From: Rhea pennata
Taxonomy: Eukaryota; Chordata; Aves; Rheiformes; Rheidae
Assembly: GCF_028389875.1 (NCBI RefSeq)
Contig: NC_084664.1
Coordinates: 131,837,966 to 131,901,965, forward strand
Reading direction: 5' to 3'
Length of the DNA: 64,000 bases
In this document: piece after piece, positions 1 through 13,700 of the stretch
How positions within the stretch are numbered: position 1 is the first letter of the stretch
Layout: every line of letters begins with the position of its first letter
Notes under the pieces: generated by a model
Told to the model about the DNA's origin: nothing
The model's input: the letters and a program-made list of their open reading frames with translations, nothing else
The model's database searches: none
Position numbers and translations under genes: made by a program

Positions 1-973
1 TTGACTATCTGCTGCTAACTGGTATTGTCATGTCTTAAAAACTTGAGAACAGCTGTAAAAACATAGTTTTTTCCTGGGATAAATATCCTCCACTTCAGGA
101 GTTACAGATTATGTAGGTTTAAAAAGATGGAATGTCTCACTGAAGCAATGTTTGTGTGTTTTTATTAATATTTACAACTTCTTTCCTATTAAGTGAGTTT
201 ATTAATACAATTATAAGTGTAAGTAGTAAATAAATATATTCACAGTTAAATCACTGTAGTAACCCCAAACAGGAATAACAAATGCAAAGAGATTATTTCT
301 TTCCTTTACTTTCCTGAGTTACAATCTTCATTTTTCTTTTCCTTCTGTCTCCAGCCGTTATTTTTTTTCACAATACGTATTGAAAACTTGCACAAGAATA
401 ATGAGGGGAAAAGGAGTTAAGGCCTGAGGAAGGTGAATATTAAAATATCTAGAGCCGTAAAAGCAAAATTAATTGGACAGATGCGTCAATAATAATTTGT
501 TGCTTAAGTTTTAGATACAAAGTTATACAAAGTGTTACAACCTCAGACACAGGCATTTGCCTCTATCTCCTTTAATCTAAACCACGAACAGGAAGTGCAA
601 AGTTGTCTAAGGTCTTTGAAGCTTGAGACAGTCAAGTTGGCTGTGACAGGGCTCTTGTGCACCTTACACCAGGCACACAGGTGAGCGTGCCCCTCGTTAC
701 CTGCCAGTAGGTACGCAGGGCTGATGAACCTGTTATCCTGAAGGCAGTTAGCTATCTGACAATGCCTATTTTCAGTGTTTCTGCTTGAGATGACGATTTC
801 ATGAATGATATTTGGCTTTTCCTGTTTTCTCTGTAGCCCATAGCTCACTGTGGTGGGTTTGTTGGATTTACTATAAAGGTTCTGTTCGCACCCTGTGGGT
901 TGGGTTAAGAATTAGGATTTATGCATTTACTTCTACTGTTGTATTGTTTATACAGCTTTGGTTTAGTTTTGAT

Positions 974-1004
<31 letters not shown>

Positions 1005-1006
1005 TT
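974..1006. repeat. C7 then T26 homopolymer tract
   Basis: Seven C are followed directly by 26 T (981-1006). Simple low-complexity tract, possibly the reversed tail of an old retroposon. Confidence 0.9.
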
Positions 1007-1489
1007 GCCTTTGAGGCTCTTCCACAGTGTCAGCTGCTGACTGATAGTAGGAGAACGGCCTCGTGGTGTGAATGAAAGGGACCTAGCGGTTGGTAAACAG
1101 AGATAAGGAATAAATAGAGCACAGGCAAAAGGAGATAGTTCTGTGGGAGCCCAGATTGCCGCCAGTCTGTTCAAGTGAGATGCAGTGCCTGTCCTTTTCC
1201 CAGATTAAATTAGTGTGCGAAATCTCCAGTGACCTCCTCCCCTTCTCCCCATACTCTTTAGCCAAGCTGAACAGCCTCTGCTGTAAAGTATTCATTTTAT
1301 CCGGGGACAAGTTGGACAATAGAACTCTCCCTGTTACTTATGGACAGCTGTCGTCATTCATAGGGCTTTTCAGCATTTCATTTTTCATAAGAGTTAAAAG
1401 GATTTTACCTAGTAACTGACGAGAGGTTAGAAATGCAAAGATGCCAGCCCTGAGGTTGCCATCCTAAGGAAGTTAATAAATAAATATCG

Positions 1490-1510
1490 CCCCCCCCCCA
1501 ACACACACAC
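1490..1510. repeat. C10 tract followed by AC repeat
   Basis: A run of ten C is followed by five AC units. Low-complexity. Confidence 0.9.
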
Positions 1511-1816
1511 GTCTCCCCTCCCCAGCATGTGAAAGGCTGTGTATTTTGTTAGTGCTGCTGCTCTTATTTAAAGGGGTTTAATTGTGATAACACGATTACA
1601 CTGAGGCATGAACTGCACGGAGAAACTAACAAGCAGAGACACAGCGATATGCAGGGCCCCCAAGGTTCCCTAAATTAAAGGTGACCAGCGCAGACCCGGC
1701 TGAGTGCCCCTCTCCCTTCTTTGCCCTTGCTTTTGCCTATATCTCCTATCACTTTATTACCTACAAATAACTCCCAGGAAAAGTAAGTCCTCATGAGATA
1801 CCTCTCTGGTCCCGTA

Positions 1817-1843
1817 TTTTTTTTTTTTTTTTTTTTTTTTTTT
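1817..1843. repeat. T27 homopolymer tract
   Basis: Uninterrupted run of 27 T. Confidence 0.95.
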
Positions 1844-4205
1844 AGTGATTTACTGCAAATATATTCAGCATTTTGACTGATTAAATAGACCTTCGGCAAC
1901 CTTGAGGGTCACTGTGTAGAGTATGTACATAGAAAATGCATCAGCCCATTGTACCCTGGCAGCTAATGAGATTGGTCGTTAAGTAAATGACACAAAGCCT
2001 ACAAAAAAAGCTTAGCAGCTCACTAGAGTATCACAGAGTGTCCCTGCACACCACACAACGACACAAACAGTGGACTAACCTAGCCCACCCCTGCTTTATT
2101 CTACATCACTGCTTCCCTGATGTCAGCGTGAGAGGCAGAACAAAGGCTAAAAGGCACACGGTAAGTCAGTCTGACAATTACGCCCGAGGGAGAAAGTGGA
2201 GCAAATCTTAGCCTAACCATGGGGTTGAAAGTCCGTTTCTAGACAAGTAGGTCATAATGAAGGGATTGCTTTCCCTGTCACTTCACGAAGGGGAGAAAAA
2301 TGTCTCTGGGATCAAGGTTGGGTTTCTTTCTCGCTGTTCGTTTCCTTTGCTCTCTGTTATTGTTTGCCAGCTTACAAAAGTTTCTGGAATTCCAAAAGTA
2401 GCGTGGAGCAGGATGTTTTGTGAACTGGGTGTTGTAGTTATTATAGCGTAATGAAATAAATGTTCTTTGTAGGAACTGCCACACAGTAAGCACCACCTCA
2501 GACGTACATTAACATCTGATGAACTTTGCAGACAGAAAGTTTCTGTTTACTTCTCTGTAAAAATCTACTGAAAATATGTTATATGTGGGAGTACACAGTT
2601 CAGTCCAGTAGCCTGCTGCTTGCACCCTTGAATAAATGGTACAGTTTTTAGAATTGTGCAGACATAAGTGGATTTGTTACTATAATTTGGGTTTCTTGTT
2701 TTTCAAGTGAATTTTACATGCTGTCTCTCTAAGTGTTGTCTTTTACATGAGCTGAAATTAAAGAAAAAGAGTTGGAAATACGGTCATTATCCATTTTCTT
2801 TACGCAGCAGCAAAATATTCAGCTGATATTTTGCAATAGCAGTTGCCTGTCTGTGTATCCAGTGATAAAATCTGTTCTATCAGTGTTTGAGTTTAATATC
2901 TTAGGACCCTTTATTTTGCTGAAAAATGGCAACAGGAAGTTACCAGAAAGTCCTGTTTGTATTACTAGAATGTTTCTGTCTGCTTTGCACTTTGGAGGCT
3001 CAGGGGAAGTTAGATTCAAAAGAACATGATATTATTACAAGATGTCTGTGTGAATTATTTTTTTTCCTTAAATCACTGAAAAAGAAACAAAAATGATATT
3101 TTAAGACTGTTATCTCAAATATAAATAGTTAAAGAAGTGGAGTTTAGATATCAGCCTGCATTATAGTTGGGTTTTGATGCTTTTTGTTTTGGAAGAGTTA
3201 CTTAATTTGGGAAAACACTTTGCAATGTTTGTTTGTACAGACATGTCAGGATAACCTGCTTGTTTAATTAAAACTCCTCATAGGTCACAGAAGTCAGTTT
3301 GCTATGATGTATCGCTTACCCAGAAACATCCTTTTTACCGCATGGACAATAGAAATATCATCATGGCTTACAGAAACTAAGATAAAATGTGTCTTTTTAA
3401 TATATGTGCTTGGGGAGTCCTCCAAAGGTGTGTGTGTGTATGCATATAGATGAATCCACACATGCTTATTTATATAACAGTGTACATATGCAGAAGTCTA
3501 TGTTCACCTATATGGTACTAGCAGTATATTGAGACTCACTATATATTCAATAACAGATGATGTCTGCTTTTTACATCTCCCAATATTTCCAACTTAGGAA
3601 ATTTAATGAGGGAATAAGCAAACACAAGTAAAATTTTATATTCATTTTTTTTTTTTGCATATGTCTAGGTGTTTGCATCTCAGCAACGTTTTCCTTATGT
3701 TATCTCAGAAAATATACAGCATCAGAAAACAAACTTGCTTTCTCAGCTGAGTCATATAATTCATACCTAACTCTTGGATCAGCAGAGGTTTTAGTAGGCT
3801 ACAGGGTTAGGACACAGTTTTGCTTTGAACTTTGTGATTGATACAAAGTTTTCACTACATTTTAACAAATAAAAATCTGAAGATATTTTATGTTCTGTTA
3901 CATCAGCACAGCTTTTAAAAATGTGCATGTCCCTGTCACACAGACGTCAGGCTTTTTACATACCTATGTGAATGAGAGTAAAGGGTATTTGGTATTACAG
4001 CATTCATCACATTACTGACCAAGTTCAGCAGCCCTTTATCCTCTTAAAAGTGCAGAGTGGTTTCATAGGGGTGATGTACAAAAGTAGCAGTGCTGCAAAA
4101 GTAATAACCATACTGAAATCAGACAGGTTGAGCCACACTAAGTTTCTTCAGTTTTTCATAGCTTCATTCATTTTTATCTTGTCTTTTTTTTTTCTTTTTT
4201 TTTTT

Positions 4206-4231
4206 GGGGGGGGGGTGGGGGGGGGTGGGGG
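4206..4231 (+). repeat. G-rich tract (G10-T-G9-T-G5), G-quadruplex candidate
   Basis: Three G runs separated by single T follow a T-rich stretch. The runs of 10, 9 and 5 G supply more than four GGG blocks on the + strand, so a quadruplex could form. Confidence 0.85.
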
Positions 4232-7200
4232 TTATAGCTAAGCAAAAAGCAAAAAACCCTTGATTTAGGATAATTAATGTTGTCAGCTGATCTCTCATAT
4301 ATCTGAGATAAAAATCTCAGATTTTTAGGCAATACTTTTAGATACAGACTTTCTGGACCTCACCTTCCAGCCTTTGCACATATCTTAGTGTTCAGTTCTG
4401 ATGAACACCAATTTCTGTTGTGCATATGAGTCTGAAAACATTTATGACACTGCACAAGTGATTCGAATAAATCTAATTCAGTCTTCTGAATGATAATATT
4501 TTTTCAAACCAGAAATACCAAAATATCTGATATTCCTGAAGAAGTACATATTTCCAATGTCACTTATAACTATCCTTTTGAAGGCTTGACTGTCACTCCA
4601 GAATAAAATGTGGCAAATAACATGTAGATTAAACTTTATGTCCTAACACATCCATATCTATTCAGAACGTTTAGACCAAAATCTTGTTACTTGCACTGAT
4701 TGATTTGGGAATTGCGCCTGGATAACTGAGACTGCACCACTTCTTGAACTTGTAGTTTACGTGGGCATAGTTGTAGGTTATTAAAAACTCCATAAGCAGA
4801 ATGAGTGCTTCTGAATTTTAATTATCTTGAATCATTTCAGACTAAAGATACTGTTCAATTAGTGATAAAAAAATTCTCCCTCTTAACCTGCTTTAGTACT
4901 TAAATAAAATCTCTTTGAAGCAAAATTGCTCTCATTTATGTTCATGGGAAGTCTTTTAGTAATATGGGCAACTTTTACCTCTCTAAATGATAGATTTCTA
5001 TTTCACAAAAGATAGTAACTTATCACTACAGTGGTGCCTTGGGATGAAAGCGGGGCCTACCTGCTCAGGTAATGAACATTTACGGAAGCAATTGTGCATA
5101 TGCGAGTGCTTCCACTGAGGTCGGACGGATGGCTCACTTCAGTGGAGTAAAGCAGGTGTGTAAGTGTTCGGAAGATGAGGTGTTTATTGATTTATTTAGT
5201 AGATTTGGGTAACATCTACTAGGTCATTTTTCAGATTTGGCTTCATATATAAGTTTTTCCTCCATTAAGGAACTTTGTTTAAAAGAAGCTTATTTCCCTT
5301 TAATTTAAAGACATTTGAATTCTTCTACATCAGAAATATAAATGCCTTAGAACTTTTTCAAATTATCATTTCATGTGAGAATCGGAGATTCCAGTTTCTT
5401 CCTAACAGTGTTTCGACAGGTGATAGTCAGTTCACTAAGTTCCTTAAACCTCAGGAGAAAATTTGACACCTTCATTGCCCCCCCCCTCCGAGCACATGTA
5501 CAGCAGCTGGATTGGCACAACAAAATAGTAATGGCTCCAAAGGCACCGTTATGGACTATCAGGTCAATAATCCTTCTGCTAAGAAGGATTTACATGATAC
5601 AGAGTAATGGCTCTGTCATTTCTCAAGTAAAAATCCACTTTTTAACAAGCATCAAAATACTATTTTCCACTCTTGATATCAGAGATATTATGGTAGTAAA
5701 AAAAAGCATATATTCTCCAAATAAATGTTCATGTTTAAATATTTTTGATTAATAAATGTGAAAATACTGTAGGTCTTATATAGACAGCTAAAATACCGCA
5801 GAGCGAGATGTTTTTGAAAATGCATCTAGGATTGTTTTCAAATCTCTTCTTTCTTGTTATATCGGAAAATTATAGGATATTGGTGAATATGATGTCTTCA
5901 AATAGCATTTTTATGATGCAGTCTAGAAATAGATTCCACTTGGGGGAATTTATTGTGGTTTATTTTGTTTAATTTTTCTACTGTGTGACTTTCTCCAACT
6001 TCAGACAGAAGTTTGACATAATCTATCATATACAATCGAGATCTTATTACAAAAATAAGTTTCAAGGTAAGAAAAACAGTGGCCAGAGAAATATAAGATT
6101 ACGATTTTTATGTTAATTTATTTTTTCATATGATACAATTTCTTGCGATGAAAAATATTTAATAAATTTCCCATACTTGGGGGAAAATATTTCTTGCTAA
6201 CAGTGTAGTTACTCAATAAGTGAGTATAAAATAATAAATGAGTATACAAGCAATAGAAAGTCACAAGATCTTAAACTGAAAGACGTACCATAGCAGTAGA
6301 AATGAAGAGACTGAGTACAGATATTTTCATTGTATTTCTAACATTTTATAATATTAAACATCATTTTGAACTATGCATCTGATGGGAATCATCCTACATA
6401 TAAGCACTACAAAATATAATGATCAAAGTGCAACTGAACATATAACTCATTCTAAATAACATTGACACTTGGTCAAAAGAAACAAATATATTTAAGGCTC
6501 AAGTGTATGGTCAAGGTACTTTATGGATAGCCCTTCCCATTATTTTTGTGAGATACAGTACTGTCTAAAAAAAGGGTTAAAGAAAATGCATTCTGTTGCA
6601 TCTGCTTACTAAATCCCTTACTTTAGTAGAAATTCAAATTTTGTAAAGATTATTCATTTTATTGATGCATATAATTATAATCACAAGCCATCTGCTGATT
6701 TGGCAGGCATGGTTAAAATTCTCTAACTCTCATAACCTTTCAAGTACAGTGCCCTTGGGACTCTATTTCACTTTTATATTTTGGAAAACATGTAGGGACA
6801 AACAAGAGAGGTCATCTGCCGAAAGTCAGACTTCTAAAACATTAAAAGAATAAAGATCGTGATGACTGCTGTTGTTTTAATAGCAAAGAAAGTGTTTTCT
6901 GTTTTATTTCTGACTTCAGGAAGGATTATACTGGTTTCCATCATGCACTTTGGGAATCTGAGTTTTTTCTAGGGATTAAAGCTCTCTCCTAGCACTCCTG
7001 GGATCTGGGTTCCAAGTCTAAACTGAAAGAACAAATATTGTTCATTTTGATTGTCACAGGTGATTTAAATATATTTGACCTTGGCCTTCATTTTCATTTT
7101 AAGCAAATCTGATTACATTTATATTTGAAATGTTTTAAGAAACACTTTCCTATTTTTATTTTTTTTTTTTAGTTTTTGGAAGTTGATCAGTTTTTGATTG

Positions 7201-7489
7201 AATGGCACAGAGTAGCATCTATCATGTATTTAGTTTTTTCCCTGAAGCTCAAAAAGGTATTTTAATTTTGAAGGCAGCATACAATAAGGTATAAAATGAA
7301 TAGCTAATATTCTTTGCCATAGTCCTTTTGAAGTGCATGCCTATATGTATATTAGCCTACCACGGGCAGGTAGTGAGCCACAGTTACATGTGTTACATAT
7401 GTTTGTTTGTATTTTTGGTTATGTCAAGTCTAGTTTTCCATTTTCTTGTGTCCAGCATCACGTTTAGCCAAGCTATTTCAAACCTAAAT

Positions 7490-7523
7490 TTCCTTCCTTT
7501 CTTTCTTTCTTTTTTTTTTTTTT
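7490..7523. repeat. TTTC/T-rich pyrimidine tract
   Basis: CCTTCCTTTCTTTCTTTC followed by poly-T. Microsatellite-like. Confidence 0.85.
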
Positions 7524-7700
7524 GTGCTGTTACATGTTACGTCCCCTGCTCCTTCTAGCATAAAACATCCACAAGAGAAAAAAAATATTATCTAGGAGAT
7601 GCTCTCTCTATATGACAAAAAATGATTGGATTTCACCAAGCTGTAGGATACTGTCAATGTTCTGGGCTAGGAAAACAGGGGTGTTTTAGAGAGAAAATAC

Positions 7701-8275
7701 ACGAAGCTGAGAAAACTTGTTGCAGAATGGGATAATCCAGCGATTTCTCGGTACTAGGCAAAGACGATCACCCCTCAGCAGAAGTGTCTTGCGTAATGCT
7801 GTGTAGACGTGTATCTCATAGGCACAAAAGATGCAACTCTCACTTCGGCTTAATTGGTACGTCTGAAGGCCCGTGTGCGGCCCGCGTGCTGCTGTGCCCC
7901 TTCGGAGGGCTCGGCTCTCACCCCGCACCCTCGTTACGATGGGCAGGAGGGAAATGCACATGTTTGAAAGTGTCTTCACAGCTGAAACTAGGGAAACGGG
8001 CCGAGAGTAGCTCTGGTTTATTTCACAACCAATTAAGTATGACATCTGTTGAAACTCAGGAAATAAGTCTCCCTTCCCCCTGTTCGTATACTTACTTAAG
8101 CTGCCAGTCTTTTGTTTGGATACGATGGATTTTACTCCCAAGACTTTGTTTTGTCACAGCGAATACACAAAATAAATAAACCGAGATATAAAAGCTGCTT
8201 TTATTTAACTTGGTTTCAGTAAGCGCGTGTGAAAAAGCCCTGTGTGGCACACACAAACTGAGCGAATATCTGTGT
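7701..8275. promoter_or_regulatory. CpG-dense patch, candidate promoter or CpG island
   Basis: I count about 26 CpG dinucleotides in 575 bases, concentrated at 7845-7950 (GTGCGGCCCGCGTGCTG and neighbours). Surrounding kilobases mostly have none or one per 60 bases. This resembles a small CpG island or a young CpG-bearing insertion. Long overlapping open frames on both strands here follow from the base composition and have no family motif. It could be an alternative ST18 promoter, but I see no core promoter element that proves this. Confidence 0.4.
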
Positions 8276-9040
8276 TAATAATTCTTTGCCTAAGCACTCA
8301 CCTTACTTGCTGTAAAAGGGGATGTTTGTGGCAGGCAGCGTGGGCACAATAACACTTTCTTTTTGAAAATTTGGCTCTTGCCGTTGACTCTTAAAAGCCA
8401 TTGAGGGTTGGTAGAAGGAATCTGGATTTTGATTTCTTTAGTTTAATGATCGGAAACTTGTTATTGCAAAGAAGGCCCCAAACAGAGCAGGGCGTATGGC
8501 ATTATGAATGGTTAAAAAAAAAAAAAAAATGCAGAACCACTGTTATTGATGAGATCAGGATGCTTAAGTATACAGAAGTACATTAAAATCTAAGTGAAAA
8601 ACTCAGCTGAGCTTAAATAGCAAACCTATTGAGAAAACCCTATAAACAATCATAGTCAGTATCAGATAATAGTAATTCAAGTTGAGAGGCACTTTCCATT
8701 TATCAGACACCCAGCCACGAGAAGCATTTACTTGTCTTTGAAACTTTTATTCCTTCATAAAATATTTTCAATCAAAATACTAAAAAGATATCATTTCAGT
8801 CCATACTGACTCAGAGAGTTCAGTCTATCTCTGCTGTTCTTAAAACTTGATAGTATTCATTCTTTTATGTCTAAGTAAAAGAATATTTTCCATGTCATCC
8901 CAAGCTCATTCTTTCTCTCCCTCTGGACACTGGATCCTCCCATCATTCTGAAGCCACACTCCTCGTATCAAAGCCATGACTAACTCTTCTTTTTTCTTTA
9001 GTTTATACCGTCCACTCTTTCTATTTGTTCGTCAGCTTCG

Positions 9041-9073
9041 TTTTCTTTTTCTTTTTCTTTTTTTTTCTTTTTT
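9041..9073. repeat. (CTTTTT)n pyrimidine repeat
   Basis: Repeated CTTTTT units run into poly-T. Confidence 0.85.
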
Positions 9074-10326
9074 AACCAATTCTTCCTTTCTACAAAGATC
9101 AACATTACCTTCATTCCTGGAGAATGGATTCCCTACTTTATTTCTCTCTTTTTTTTTTCCCCATCCCTATTTTAAGTACAGCTCAGAGCCACATAGTGTA
9201 CCTGTTTTATAAGCTGTAAGATGTTGCTCAGCAATTAGCATGCATTCCTTGTTTAGGAATCCTCCGATGAAATGTCTGGGTACACAATGTAGGTATCTAG
9301 ACCTAAGCTAGTCATCCAGTCATCCCTTTAGTCAGTGGAAAGGAAGAGACATTTCCCTGATGCAATTTATCTCATCCAGAAGTAGGTATATAAAGTAAGT
9401 AAGAGGTATCACACATCTACACAGCGGTAGAAATGCCTAGTGCTACCCACAGCCCCTGGGGAGCCAAGGGAGGTAGCTAAGATACAAATGTTTCAGATAT
9501 GTAAAGCTAGGTGAATTCTGTTGTTCCTGTCCAGCCTGTAGGACTTCATTTCTTCTTGTGTCTTGTCTCCACAGCAACTCATTCTATCTCTAAATTTCAT
9601 AAAAGACAGTGCTATGAATAGTATGGTATAACTTAGACCAAAACTTTCCCCTTGCATATACACAACACAGTGAAATCTGGTATGGGCTTAGATATTAAGA
9701 AAGAGCAGAATAGTAAAGCTGAATATCGCTGTGCAGCTCTGAAAACAAAAATTTTCCCTGGAAACATGGTATTTATAAAAAAGAAATTAATTCCTTTTTC
9801 TCTTCTTAGGAGCCATTATTTTTTCCTTCCAGAAAATGTTTTATTTTCTCATAGCTAATTCTTAAAAATAACAAAAAAATGAACTGTAAAGATTACAATA
9901 TCCATGTTCATGTCAATATACAATAGAGATGTCTACATTAAATCAGCTGGATTTTTTAAACTCTAGTAGTAGAAACATTTCCAGATTCTCAGCTCTAGAT
10001 TTTCTTTCTCTCTTTGATCACTACTAGGGCTCTGCAGGCATTTTTACAGATGCCTCTGTGATTTATCTCTTTTTTCAGGCTTTCAAGACTTTGTTTCTCA
10101 AACAGTAAGGTAGTGAAGGATAGAATAGATGATGGTTTGGTGGTATTTCTTCCCATGATTATAGTGATTCTCATGTTATTATAAAAACTAAAAGCAAAGT
10201 TTCGTTTCAAAATTCCGGTTGCTGGGTATATCCTACATGTATTTTTGTTTGTTTTTGTATTTGAAGAGCTTTAATGACACAACTTTTGTTTTTCAGAGGA
10301 TTATATATCATAAACATAACTTTAGG

Positions 10327-10350
10327 ATATATATATATATATATATATAT
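10327..10350. repeat. (AT)12 microsatellite
   Basis: Twelve uninterrupted AT units. Confidence 0.95.
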
Positions 10351-13300
10351 GTATTTTAACAAGTCTTTGTTCCTTAAAGCTCTAGGGACAGGTTCTCAAA
10401 GTTCTTCAGAGTCAAGGAAAAAAATGCTTAAGCTGTATTCCTAATTGGTCAGTTAAGAATTTATTCAGGAATCAGAGTTAGATGGGGCTCCATTAAGGTG
10501 TGCTGACTAACTCTGATGTGCTGGACGGTCGCTGTGGATCCATACAGGATCATATAGCCTATGGGTATACACTGTCCTGAGCTATACCATGGCTGGCACA
10601 GATTGACCTTCGATGCAGGGAGCCGTAGTAATGTCTCTTAACAGTCTGTCACCTACCATACTGTCTTCCTGAGTGGAGACAGCCACAGTAGTAAACTTTG
10701 CCGTAAGATTATGCTCAGTTTGATCTAATTTTTTAATAAGTTTTATAAAGTGTTAGTAGCTGTGTATTTCCGGTAACACTTTCACATACAGTCTTCAAAA
10801 TCAATGAAAATGGTGCCCCAAATGTGGATATGCAAAGTACAATTTAACACCAGCTAAATAAGTAGCCATTAGACCAGCTTAACATTTGTCTTGAAAAGCT
10901 CATGCTGCTCACACACACTTTTCTTAGAATTTTTTTCCCTCACAGTCAATATTTTAGTGATTGACATTAAAAAGTGTCCTTTTAAATATCCGTAACTCAT
11001 CTTTAATAATGAGAGTAATTAATTTTAGCCTTGAACACTTTTGAGCCCATTATTTATAGCAACATTAGTAATGCTACTTATTTGTATTAATATTAATAAT
11101 AATTGCAAGTATTTTGTGATCACAGCAAATACTGTAATATTGTGGAAATGCAAGTTGCTGTCAGTCAGTAGCAACCTTCAAAAAGCAATTTTGGTATAGT
11201 GGGGTACCTTCCCTCCAGATCATACAGCATGCTGTATTTATTTTATTATTATTTATTTGTGGGGTTTGTTATTATTTTGTTTGATATTCTGTTAGCAGTG
11301 TGATATTCTCTATTTTTTAAATTTAGAAATTACATGGCTATTTTGATGACACTTAAAAAGTAACAAGACAAGTTTTTAATTGGGCACACTATGGGAGATA
11401 TCAGGATTTTTTGGCCTTATATTCTTCAGAGAGACTATTTGGCATGCCTTCTCCCTCCTGAACCTCTAAGAGGGATCCCCGGAGGAGAGCTGTCATCAAT
11501 CCAGTAGGCTCTTTAGAGAAGCTGTCTTATAGTGTCTCAGCTGCTTTAGCAAACAGCAAGAGTACTACTTCTAATAGAGAGCAAGCACACCCTAATACTG
11601 GTGGGGCTGAAGTTAAACAGATTGTACCTTAGGAACTGGTGATCCTAGATGTTCCTATCAGCCAAATGCAGAGGACTGGTTCCCAGTTTTCCTGCCTGTG
11701 GACCAAGAAGGCAGAATGTTCTTGAGAACTCAGGAAAAGACAAGCAAGCAGCATGTGATGATCTTTAAGTAGAAGGAAAAAGTCTGTCCTATGCTATCCC
11801 TGAGAAGGTTTTTGAACAGTAGAGGGGGGTGAGGTACAATGTGCTGGACAAGGAAACAGTTTCTTGAGCAGTGAGAGGATCTAAGACAAAGTGGCTATTA
11901 CATAATAATGGTTTTCCCTAGCTGGACTTGAATGATCAGTAGTTTCTGTGAATCATTAAGCCCAGTTAATGCACCTCCAGGAAATTCCCTTTCATATAAA
12001 ATTCCAAAATCAAGCAAGAAAATTGCTTCTAATAGAGCCTTAAATAACTATCTGCCTTTTAAAAGATCATTGCTACATAGCTGATGTTTTCTCATTGCTC
12101 GAAGTGGCTGAGGTTGTGGATGCAACTTGCACAACTTGGGCATGGGAGAAAGGGGTACTTCGTTATTGTAACAGTCAAAAAAAATACTTGACTAATTTCC
12201 CAGATGACCGTTCAAGTGATCCCTTAGAATCCCATAGTCCTTGTTGTCTTGGTAATTTTAAAAACAAGTTTATCATATTTTGAGCTGCCAGCCCTGCGAA
12301 GTTAACATGGAAAGTTTATCTTTCCTCCTCCATTGTCATACACAGGAGGTCATATTCTTCCCTTAAATTTGGCAATTATCTTCATATTATGTGACAGCAA
12401 GCGAGGAATTCAGCCTCAAATAATATCATCATGAGCAGTTTGTTAAAAATACGACTGCAAGTAGTTGAGCTTATTCTCATATAATTTGTACTGGGTGGTG
12501 TTCCTTTGGTGTGTTGTGAAAATTTACTTTCTTGGCTAATGTCTACAGATATTTCCAGGAGGGCTGCAGCTCAGATGTGGGCAATCTCTGCAGTTTAGCA
12601 CAGATGCGTGTTTTGAAGACATTGCCAGGTTAGAATCCAGCCCTCAGCAATGGGAAAAGCAAACATTTCCTGACTTTCGACCAAAGCCGGACCTGAGCCT
12701 TGGAAGCTCTCTCACTAAGGCCAACTTTAGCCATAGTTTTCTTAGCTGCTTATGAGAAAGCTGGAATCATTTAGTGAGTGGCTGAGACCTGCTGTAGGTG
12801 CTCAGTACTGCCTTGGAGAAGCCTGGTCCTTACTCCTTTGGTAATAAGGCTAGAAGAGAGTCCTCTCCCTGTTGCTAAAATTAGTGTTTTTAAATATTCT
12901 CAAAGTTTTATACAATCTGTAAGGAGGACATGTAAAGGAGATACACAAGGATCTCTGCTGATCTTATACAGCTGTAAAGAATACATCCTGTGCATCCCAG
13001 TTGGAAAATGATGTGTTTTATTTGGTTGCTATTGAATTACCTATTAGAATTATGTAAACTCATTAGCAAGAGGTTACTGAAAGCCCTAAATCATTGTCTC
13101 ATTAGATTTTGCCATAATGCTAATGCATACTCTTTCCATAAACACATTATTTTTGCACTATTATCTGTTCTACTGGTTAATATAATATTTTATAAAGAAG
13201 TTTTCCAGTCCATAAACCAGCAAGTTATAAATAAACATTCTCACCCAAAAATCGGATAAGACAAGCTGGCTGGATGTACAGATCCAATCTTCCTTAAATA

Positions 13301-13494
13301 AGCTCTTATGCAATATTACAAAAATGAATTTTTATTAGTTCCCATGTCCTTTGATTTGTAGTCTTTTTTATTAATTCAGTAGCTTTGAGAACACAGTGTT
13401 GGTCTGAAAAATACAGTTGTTTCCATGAAAAGGGACGTGGAAATGGCAGGACTTTTATATATATTTTTTAAAAACTGCTTTGCAAATTCTTTGC

Positions 13495-13700
13495 ACAACA
13501 AACCTCACCAATATGTAAACAGGGCTCTAGCTACTGTGTTTGTCCACAGCTAGAGCTACAGATGAACACAGTGTAGTTGTGTGATGACAGGAACAGCTGA
13601 CTCATTAGTAGAGAGCAGTGAAAGGTAATTAACCCTGGGAAAAGTACAGCTGCCATGCGAGCTGTTCCTTTCTGTAGAATCTGATTAGAAATTAGTGTTA
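13495..13700. promoter_or_regulatory. candidate regulatory element with AP-1, E-box and hairpin
   Basis: The segment contains CAGCTG overlapping TGACTCA (13594-13604), a GTAATTA core and an interrupted hairpin, GCTCTAGC pairing with GCTAGAGC at 13524-13556. No repeat family is evident. Function is inferred from motif density only. Confidence 0.25.

Noticed and set aside
7686..8179. Overlapping long open frames on both strands (151 and 131 codons)
   Set aside because: They overlap in antisense, show no family motif, and are explained by the locally higher GC and CpG content.
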